Shown: in pieces, positions 15,179 through 20,396 of the stretch | Layout of the letters: every line of letters begins with the position of its first letter | Position numbering within the stretch: position 1 is the stretch's first letter | Source of the DNA: CAZART01 sp964487555 | GTDB taxonomy: Bacteria > Bacteroidota > Rhodothermia > Rhodothermales > VXPQ01 | DNA: 20,396 bases | NCBI GenBank assembly: GCA_964487555.1 | Contig: CAZART010000095.1 | Span: 1-20,396, forward strand | Direction: 5' to 3' | The notes under the pieces: generated by a model | The model's input: the letters and a program-made list of their open reading frames with translations, nothing else | What the model was told of the DNA's origin: nothing | Database searches by the model: none | Program-made: the position numbers and the translations under genes

Positions 15179-17629
15179 ATGTTCAGAAACTACGTCAAAA
15201 TCGCGCTTCGCAATCTCGGCAAGCACAAGGGCTACACGTTCATCAACGTGTTCGGACTCGCTCTCGGCATCGCCTGCTGCCTGCTCATCCTTATGCTGGT
15301 GCGTCACGAGTTCTCCTACGACGCCTTTCACGAGAATGGCGATCGGATCTACCGCGTGGTCATTCAGGAAACCGCGCCCGACGGCGAGGTGAGTATGCAG
15401 CAGCTCATCGACCCGCCGGTACCTCCGGCGATGGACAGTGCGTTCGCCGGCATTGAGGCGTCGACCCGGCTCATCGGCGGTAGCCTGCACGTGCAGCGAG
15501 GTGACGAGTCGTTCTCGGAGGTCGTCTACATGGTCGACTCGACGTTCTTCGGACTCTTCAGTTTCCCGCTTCTGGCGGGCCGGTCGACGACGGCGCTCGA
15601 TGAGATGCAGGACATGGTCATCACCGAGCGGACCGCGCGCAAGTTTTTCGACGACACAGCGTATAGCAACGTGATCGGCGAGCAAGTCGCCATCAAGCAG
15701 GGAGCGAACACCTTCGAGTTCATCGTATCGGGCGTAACAACCGATCCCCCCGTTAATTCCAGCCTGCAGTTCGACATCCTCATACCTTTCGAGAACTACA
15801 ACTATGAGGGCAGCGGACGCCTCTATTTAGGAGGGAACGCCTGGGGCGGCAGGAACACGCACTACGTGCTGCTCGCTCCGGCCCAGGATCCGGATGCCCT
15901 TGAAGCCGCGCTCCCCTCGTTTACCAGAGTCGCGCTCGCCGATCGAATCGAAAGCCGCCGCGGCGCCGAATACATCGCCGAAGGCGACGATGCTTTCCGC
16001 CTGATCCTTCAGCCGCTTTCGGATCTCCACCTCAATCCCGATATCGGCGCGTACTACGAGGAAAACACCCACAATCCAACCTATAGCTACGTCCTGATGG
16101 GGATCGGACTGCTCGTGCTGCTGATCGCCTGCATCAACTTCATCACGCTCTCGCTGGGCCGTTCGACGTCGCGAGCCCGAGAGGTGGGCATGCGGAAAGT
16201 CCTCGGCGCGCGCAGGATTCAATTGATGAAGCAATTTTGGGGCGAGGCACTGCTGTTGACAACGGCCGGCTTGTTAATTGGTCTCGTGGTCGTTGGGCTC
16301 GCGCTGCCGGAGTTCAATCTCCTCACCGGCAAGGAGCTTACGCTGCTCGGGTCAACCGGGTGGGCCGCCGTGCTCGGTCTCGCCGCCATCATTGGACTCG
16401 TAGCCGTGGCCGCAGGCGCCTATCCGGCTGCGGTATTGTCCGGATTCCAACCGGTCGAGGTGCTCAAAGGCGACGTCACGGCGAGGAAGAGCCGCTTCTC
16501 CCGCAGTCTGGTCGTCCTTCAGTACTGCATCTCGGTCGGACTGATTTTCAGCACCATCGTGATGTACCGCCAGCTCGACTACATGCTTAACAAAGACATC
16601 GGCTTCGAAGACGATCAGGTGCTCGTCCTGCACACGCCGGGCCTCAACACGAGCCAGGAAAACATGGTGCTCAACGTCGTGCGCAACGAGTCGGCGGCGA
16701 ATCCGAATATCTTGAACGTCCTGCGCGTCGGATACTCGTTCACCCAGAGCTTCGACCGATACTCCTGGCAGGATGCGACCGGCCGCACCATCGGTGGGCA
16801 CATGCTCGGCATCGACTACGACTTCGTGGAGGTCATGGAGATGGAGATGGTCGCCGGCCGCGATTTCGATTCGAACTTCCCGATCGATTCGACGGAAAGC
16901 GTGCTGGTGAACGAGGCCTTCGTGCGCGAATACGACATCGAGAATCCGGTCGGCCACCGCCTCAACGGCCCCGGCTTCTTCGGCGACATCAATCCGACGA
17001 TCATCGGCGTGGTGAAGGATTTCAACTTTCGATCGCTCCATGAGGAGGTGGAGCCGGCCGTGCTGAACATGCATCCCGACTACTACCACGGGATGAGCCA
17101 CATCCTCTTGAAGATCCGCCCTGCAGACCGGGCCCAGACGATCGCCTTCCTGAAAGACGTCTGGACGCGCACCTTCCCCGATAAACCGTTCCACTTCAGC
17201 TTCATGGACGGAGACATCGCCGCGCAGTACCAGGCCGAGCAGCGGTGGAGCCGCATCCTGACCTATTCATCGCTGTTGGCCATTCTCATCGCCTGCATGG
17301 GTTTGTTCGGATTGGCAACGCTTAGCGTAACCCGCCGCACCAAGGAAATCGGGATCCGCAAGGTGCTGGGCTCGACCGTCGCGGGCGTCGCGGTCCTCGT
17401 GGCTCGGGAATTCGCCCTGCTCGTCGGCATCGCGATCGTTATCGGTCTGCCCATCGCCTACCTCGGCATGCGCGAATGGCTGGAAGGCTTCGCCTACAGC
17501 ACGAGCGTCTCCTGGTGGATCTTCGTCGCCGCCGGCTGCGCCGCGCTCCTCATCGCCATGGCGACAATCAGCTACCACAGCATCCGCGCCGCGACGATGA
17601 ACCCGGTGAAGTCACTCCGTTACGAGTGA
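15179..17629 (+). CDS. MacB/FtsX-type ABC transporter permease (paralogue 3)
   Basis: An 816-residue inner-membrane permease, paralogous to those at 1589 and 7947. The ATG at 15179 gives MFRNYVKIALRNLG and is preceded by GGGAG; an upstream in-frame ATG at 14993 adds 62 unrelated residues. The first helix is at about 21-42 (GLALGIACCLLILMLV), followed by periplasmic domain 1. FtsX module 1 (about 305-420) carries REVGMRKVLGARR and LLVLLIACINFITL. A mid helix near 445-465, periplasmic domain 2 (DFNFRSLHEEVEPAVL near its end) and FtsX module 2 (about 690-805, KEIGIRKVLGS) follow. It ends MNPVKSLRYE. Codon choice is somewhat more C-ending than in paralogue 1. No ATPase gene adjoins it. The next gene lies 112 bases downstream and is probably a separate unit. 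Confidence 0.9.
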   Translation: MFRNYVKIALRNLGKHKGYTFINVFGLALGIACCLLILMLVRHEFSYDAFHENGDRIYRVVIQETAPDGEVSMQQLIDPPVPPAMDSAFAGIEASTRLIGGSLHVQRGDESFSEVVYMVDSTFFGLFSFPLLAGRSTTALDEMQDMVITERTARKFFDDTAYSNVIGEQVAIKQGANTFEFIVSGVTTDPPVNSSLQFDILIPFENYNYEGSGRLYLGGNAWGGRNTHYVLLAPAQDPDALEAALPSFTRVALADRIESRRGAEYIAEGDDAFRLILQPLSDLHLNPDIGAYYEENTHNPTYSYVLMGIGLLVLLIACINFITLSLGRSTSRAREVGMRKVLGARRIQLMKQFWGEALLLTTAGLLIGLVVVGLALPEFNLLTGKELTLLGSTGWAAVLGLAAIIGLVAVAAGAYPAAVLSGFQPVEVLKGDVTARKSRFSRSLVVLQYCISVGLIFSTIVMYRQLDYMLNKDIGFEDDQVLVLHTPGLNTSQENMVLNVVRNESAANPNILNVLRVGYSFTQSFDRYSWQDATGRTIGGHMLGIDYDFVEVMEMEMVAGRDFDSNFPIDSTESVLVNEAFVREYDIENPVGHRLNGPGFFGDINPTIIGVVKDFNFRSLHEEVEPAVLNMHPDYYHGMSHILLKIRPADRAQTIAFLKDVWTRTFPDKPFHFSFMDGDIAAQYQAEQRWSRILTYSSLLAILIACMGLFGLATLSVTRRTKEIGIRKVLGSTVAGVAVLVAREFALLVGIAIVIGLPIAYLGMREWLEGFAYSTSVSWWIFVAAGCAALLIAMATISYHSIRAATMNPVKSLRYE

Positions 17630-17637
17630 TTCCGTCG

Positions 17638-17657
17638 TTCCATCTCTGGAAGATTTT
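17638..17657 (+). terminator. Weak hairpin plus short T-run after permease 3
   Basis: TTCCA (17638-17642) pairs with TGGAA (17647-17651) across a TCTC loop and is followed by GATTTT. The stem is only 5 bp and AT-rich, so termination would be inefficient. Its placement 9 bases after the stop codon is suggestive. Confidence 0.3.
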
Positions 17658-17712
17658 GAGTAGTGAGGAAGTAACATTAAGCGGTATATCCAGGCAATCT
17701 TATTCTCACGCC

Positions 17713-17719
17713 GTTAGAC
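17713..17719 (+). other. GTTRRRY-type core site upstream of hydrolase gene
   Basis: GTTAGAC fits the integron core-site consensus GTTRRRY and lies 22 bases before the ATG at 17742, similar to the 31-base spacing between the next core site (18768) and the Kelch ATG. No convincing hairpin partner was found upstream, and a 7-base match of this degeneracy is fairly likely by chance. It is listed because it would mark the left edge of the first cassette. Confidence 0.3.
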
Positions 17720-17741
17720 CGATCACCCTGGACGAATCAGC

Positions 17742-18644
17742 ATGGATCTCCGCATTAATTTCGTAGCTCTAACCGTGGCTCTGGTTGTGAGTACTGCGGG
17801 GTTCCAACTACGAGCCCAGGTCCCGCTGCGCCCGGGCGTCGAGCTGGATCTCCCGTTTGTGGAGGAGGGCGGGCATGATCAGCAGCTCGACCTCTATACG
17901 CCTGCGACTTCAGAATTCCCGACGCTATTGTTTGTTCATGAGGGCAGCCTGACATCCGGCGATCGCAAGGACGAACCCTACGCTCGGATGTGCCGGACTT
18001 TCCAGGCCGCCGGTATTGCCTGCGCGGCGACCAACTATCGGCTCGCTCCGGCGCATAAGTGGCCCGCCCAACCAAATGACGTCGTCTCCGCGTTTCGTTG
18101 GCTGAAACGGAACATCGGTGCGCGCGGAGGGGACACCCAACGCATCTTTCTCTTCGGTCACAGCTCTGGGTGCCATCTGGTCTCCACTGTGGCGGCGGAC
18201 GCCCGTTACCTGGAGGAAGCCGGCTTGGCTCCGGAGGATGTCGCCGGTGTGATCGCGATGGGGTGTCGGCTGAACAATCGGATCGAAGTGGCGAACGCCC
18301 CGCCTCACGACTACGAGATGTATTGGGTACCGCCCGACCGCATCGACGAGTACATGGAAACGGAGGTGCCCTTCGTGAGCTTCGAGCAGCGCAGCGCTGC
18401 GGTGCCGGCCGATCACGTCAGCGATCGCCTACCTCCCACTCTCGTGCTGATCGCCGAAGGCGAGCGCTTCTTCCCTCCGATTCTGCGCGATGCCGCAGAG
18501 TTTGTCGGTAGAGCGTTGGCGGCCGGCGCTGACGCCGATCTCGTGATCCTTGCCGACCGACGCCATATCACAGCGATCCGGATGATGGTCACCGACGATG
18601 ACCCCGCGGTCGTCAAGGTGACCGAGTTTGTTCGTGCCCACTAA
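17742..18644 (+). CDS. Secreted alpha/beta hydrolase (esterase/lipase, HSL- or formamidase-like)
   Basis: A 300-residue exported alpha/beta hydrolase with a signal peptide at about 1-25 (LRAQ-VP). The oxyanion motif that is usually HGGG reads HEGS (66-69, VHEGSLTSGDR). The downstream TNYRLAP (97-103) and the nucleophile motif GHSSG (S141) are typical of the hormone-sensitive-lipase and BD-FAE type groups. The acid is unclear (AEGER, E239 or E241) and the His is probably H275 (DRRHI). The usual substrates of the family are short-chain esters or formamides. Its stop codon is followed within six bases by the attC-like site at 18650, so it reads as the cargo of an integron-type cassette; a core-site-like 7-mer precedes it. 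Confidence 0.85.
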   Translation: MDLRINFVALTVALVVSTAGFQLRAQVPLRPGVELDLPFVEEGGHDQQLDLYTPATSEFPTLLFVHEGSLTSGDRKDEPYARMCRTFQAAGIACAATNYRLAPAHKWPAQPNDVVSAFRWLKRNIGARGGDTQRIFLFGHSSGCHLVSTVAADARYLEEAGLAPEDVAGVIAMGCRLNNRIEVANAPPHDYEMYWVPPDRIDEYMETEVPFVSFEQRSAAVPADHVSDRLPPTLVLIAEGERFFPPILRDAAEFVGRALAAGADADLVILADRRHITAIRMMVTDDDPAVVKVTEFVRAH

Positions 18645-18701
18645 AAACGGCCTAACAAAGGCCTGCGGACCGACCGCGCGAGCACCGGTCTTGCCGTTTT
18701 T
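18643..18701 (+). terminator. Possible bidirectional terminator hairpin interlaced with attC-like site
   Basis: AAAAACGGC (18643-18651) and GCCGTTTTT (18693-18701) are a perfect 9-bp inverted repeat, with an inner GACCG (18668-18672)/CGGTC (18686-18690) pairing. It ends in a T-run and starts in an A-run, as in two-way intrinsic terminators, and begins at the stop codon of the hydrolase. The 41-base interior is long for a terminator. It uses the same left arm as the attC-like fold, so the two structures are mutually exclusive. Confidence 0.4.
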
Positions 18702-18774
18702 AAGGCGAGGGCGCATCTTACATTGCATCCATACGTCCAGTTGCGCGCGGCGGTTGAGGCCCAAGCCGTTACGC
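18650..18774 (+). repeat. attC-like recombination site 1
   Basis: The 125-base segment begins with GCCTAAC (18650-18656, matches RYYYAAC) and ends with GTTACGC (18768-18774, one mismatch to GTTRRRY). Between them, GGCCT (18660-18664) pairs with AGGCC (18757-18761), and ACCGACCGCGCG (18669-18680) pairs with CGCGCGGCGGT (18744-18754) over 11 bp if A18673 is bulged. Paired R boxes, a short unpaired spacer and one extrahelical base are the known features of attC sites. It starts six bases after the hydrolase stop codon. Confidence 0.6.
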
Positions 18775-19953
18775 AGAAGAAGGCACAGATAATGAGGCAT
18801 GTGGTATGAGAAATTCGCTACCAACTGGCGCAATTAATTTGCTGGTCATTTTCGTTGGAACGGGCATCCTTTGGGTTGGGCCACTTCCTTGCTCCGTGGT
18901 TGCTCAAGAAGCGGAGCATGTGACTAATCCGGTTCCGGAGCCCAGGATCGGTCACGGTCTCGTCTACCATGAGAGGCTTCAACGCGTCCTTCTTTTTGGC
19001 GGACGGGACGGTAACAGCGTAGAACACGCGGATCTCTGGGCATGGGATGGCGAAACCTGGACGCTCCTAAATGACGGGACTTCGGTAGGTCCTTCGCCGC
19101 GTAGTCGCTTCGGCATGGCGTATGACCGGAGTCGCGATCGCTTGGTCCTGCATGGTGGCGGCACGCGCCAAGAGGAATTTGGTGATACCTGGGAATGGGA
19201 TGGTGAGCGGTGGATCCAGGTTGATGAGACAGGACCTGGACCGCGGAGCCACCATGGTATGGCATATGATGCGACCCACAAACGAATGATTCTTTTCGGT
19301 GGTGGGCGCGACGACGAAGGTTTGTTCTTCGATGATACATGGAGTTGGGACGGACAGCGCTGGATTCAACTCAAGGTTAATGGTCCACCGGGGCGTGTCT
19401 TGTACGACGTTGCTTCGGATCCTGCGGACGGCGCCATCTATCTTTTCGGCGGCTTCGGAGACAACCGAGCGAGGTACAATGATTTGTGGCACTGGGACGG
19501 CATGGGATGGGACAGCCTTACAGCTTCCGGTCCCGCCCCTCGTATTTCGTCTGCCTTGACATACGTGTCGGATCGCCAATCTCTTTTTCTCGCTGGGGGA
19601 GAGACGCTAGACGGTGAGACGGGAGACAGTTGGCTTTATGAGAGCGGGCAGTGGCATCGGCTCAACGAAGACGGGCCTCGCAGAGATCAACACGACATGG
19701 CTTACGATGCAGCCCGCGGTCGCGTCGTACTCTTTGGCGGGACGGTGGCAGGAAGGTATCGCAGCGATGTCTGGGAGTGGGACGGGAGTCGCTGGATGGT
19801 TGTACGAGAATAGGGTTCTTATTCGGCATCACGCGCTCGTTTCGCAGATTTCTGCATAACCACACGCTGCAGCGGACGCCGCAGAAACAAATTGCCAAGA
19901 AGTCCGGCGGCGTTAACACAACTTCGCCCGCGGCGCCGCTGAGTGGCGAGCCA
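18769..19953 (+). mobile_element. Putative integron-type gene cassette carrying a Kelch protein
   Basis: The interval between the right core sites of the two attC-like sequences holds one gene in the same orientation, with a 31-base leader and its own attC-like site starting 40 bases after the stop. This one-gene, promoterless, attC-terminated layout is that of an integron cassette. No integrase gene is in the window, so it would belong to a cluster of attC sites lacking an integrase, or to an array whose integrase lies outside. Confidence 0.5.
18806..19813 (+). CDS. Secreted Kelch-repeat beta-propeller protein
   Basis: A 335-residue exported protein with a hydrophobic signal (about residues 10-34, SVVAQ-EA) followed by six Kelch-type blades filling the rest. 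Each blade has the pattern 'PRxxHGMAYDxxRxRxxLFGG...DxWEWDGxxW': about residues 45-90, 95-140, 145-190, 193-238, 242-285 and 290-333. Typical elements are HGMAYDATHKRMILFGGG and DTWEWDGERW. Six blades close a galactose-oxidase-like propeller, but no enzymatic domain is attached, so a binding role is likely. Base use looks less GC-rich than in the neighbouring permeases, with more T-ending codons, consistent with separate origin. It lies between two attC-like sites. The ATG at 18806 is chosen because an ATG at 18792 in another frame stops after five codons. Confidence 0.85.
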   Translation: MRNSLPTGAINLLVIFVGTGILWVGPLPCSVVAQEAEHVTNPVPEPRIGHGLVYHERLQRVLLFGGRDGNSVEHADLWAWDGETWTLLNDGTSVGPSPRSRFGMAYDRSRDRLVLHGGGTRQEEFGDTWEWDGERWIQVDETGPGPRSHHGMAYDATHKRMILFGGGRDDEGLFFDDTWSWDGQRWIQLKVNGPPGRVLYDVASDPADGAIYLFGGFGDNRARYNDLWHWDGMGWDSLTASGPAPRISSALTYVSDRQSLFLAGGETLDGETGDSWLYESGQWHRLNEDGPRRDQHDMAYDAARGRVVLFGGTVAGRYRSDVWEWDGSRWMVVRE

Positions 19954-19959
19954 TTGAGC
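19854..19959 (+). repeat. attC-like recombination site 2 (degenerate core sites)
   Basis: CAGCGG-A-CGCCGC (19870-19882) pairs perfectly over 12 bp with GCGGCGCCGCTG (19930-19941) when A19876 is bulged. The elements GCTGCAGCGGACG and CCGCTGAG are familiar from environmental attC sites. The outer boxes are GCATAAC (19854-19860, one mismatch to RYYYAAC) and ATTGAGC (19953-19959, GTTRRRY with the first G lost). Loss of that G, at the crossover base, would be expected to impair recombination. An alternative inner stem uses GCGGCG at 19907-19912 before GTTAAC. Confidence 0.55.
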
Positions 19960-20022
19960 CGCTCACCAATCGCTCCATTGCGCTAGGTTCTACGTATCAC
20001 GTTCCAAGAAATTCTAGAGACG

Positions 20023-20396
20023 ATGTTCTTCTTCTCCCGTATCCGCTTATTACCCCTGCTTTCATTCTCTGTACTATGCGTTTGTGCAAGCAGCGAGGGT
20101 TTCTGCCAGACGCCACTTCAGGCCTTCGACGGCTCGTTCCGTCTCGAGACGGGTGAGGTCATCACAGGCGGCTACTTCGTTGAGGGCGGGCAGGGTCGCT
20201 ACCTCTACATGGACACAGAGAACCTCGACAAGGGCGGGCTCTTCGAATTCACCACCGATACCATCCTGCGCTCCCTCGGAATACTCAACTCCAATAGCGT
20301 CGAAATTCAGTTCATCCGCGGTGGCGATGGATCTTTCGACACGCTTGAGTGGCGTGAGCAGGGAAAGGCTTCGGTCCGCGGGGAGCGGGTGTACCC
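20023..20396 (+). CDS. Exported protein, N-terminal part of a probable alpha/beta hydrolase (runs off the right edge)
   Basis: An open frame from the ATG at 20023 to the window end gives 124 residues. It starts with a signal peptide (MFFFSRIRLLPLLSFSVLCVC, cleavage near GFCQ-TP at about residue 29). The visible mature part is a beta-rich domain: FDGSFRLETGEVITGGYF, then RYLYMDTEN, and a final FDTLEWREQGKAS strand. Such small beta domains precede the catalytic part of some Bacteroidota alpha/beta hydrolases and serine hydrolases, but no catalytic motif is inside the window. AGAGACG just before the ATG may serve as a weak ribosome binding site. The function is therefore only a guess. Confidence 0.6.
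   Translation, partial: MFFFSRIRLLPLLSFSVLCVCASSEGFCQTPLQAFDGSFRLETGEVITGGYFVEGGQGRYLYMDTENLDKGGLFEFTTDTILRSLGILNSNSVEIQFIRGGDGSFDTLEWREQGKASVRGERVY

Noticed and set aside
17640..17712. A third attC hairpin upstream of GTTAGAC
   Set aside because: No RYYYAAC box and no long complementary arm could be found; the best pairing is only a few bases.
1..20396. tRNA, rRNA, CRISPR, transposase or integrase genes
   Set aside because: None seen on either strand; the only mobile signal is the pair of attC-like sites.

Overview
The window looks like a chromosome segment from a high-GC member of the Bacteroidota/Rhodothermota group. This rests on several large two-domain MacB/FtsX-type permeases that open with an 'NYxKIALRNL..KGY..IN' N-terminus and end in 'DPVxSLxYE', on abundant secreted or lipoprotein hydrolases, and on weak or absent Shine-Dalgarno sequences. 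The taxonomic call is an inference and other high-GC phyla cannot be excluded. No rRNA, tRNA, CRISPR array or complete insertion sequence was seen.

Layout. 1-300 (minus strand): the first codons of one permease leaving the window, preceded by a truncated copy of a second permease. 613-4012 (plus): a secreted beta-propeller (PD40) protein and a full-length permease four bases apart. 4013-4112: a 100-N assembly gap. 4117-4725: a DUF2911 lipoprotein. 4787-7603 (minus): a tight three-gene operon of an amidohydrolase lipoprotein, a secreted VOC plus SnoaL-like fusion and a small secreted protein. 7947-12019 (plus): a second permease overlapping a class C beta-lactamase-type serine hydrolase by four bases. 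12054-14967 (minus): an alpha/beta hydrolase, a type B carboxylesterase, a short possible toxin remnant and a DUF2283 protein. 15179-17629 (plus): a third permease. 17742-19959: two single-gene units, an alpha/beta hydrolase and a Kelch propeller, each followed by an attC-like hairpin. 20023 onward: the start of another exported protein.

How the genes may work together. The permeases resemble those that drive substrates from the outer leaflet of the inner membrane or the periplasm (MacB, LolCDE and FtsX relatives). None has an ATPase gene here, so they probably share one encoded elsewhere. Exported hydrolases or propeller proteins sit beside or overlap the permease genes, which suggests envelope-level handling of unknown small molecules, peptides or lipids. 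Substrates cannot be read from the sequence.

Most notable signals. First, two attC-like sites (18650-18774 and 19854-19959) flank the Kelch gene in the order expected of integron cassettes, and each stem carries one bulged A. Second, GAAC/GTTC dyads recur upstream of the permease units. Third, one alpha/beta hydrolase has Lys at the position where the family carries its catalytic His.
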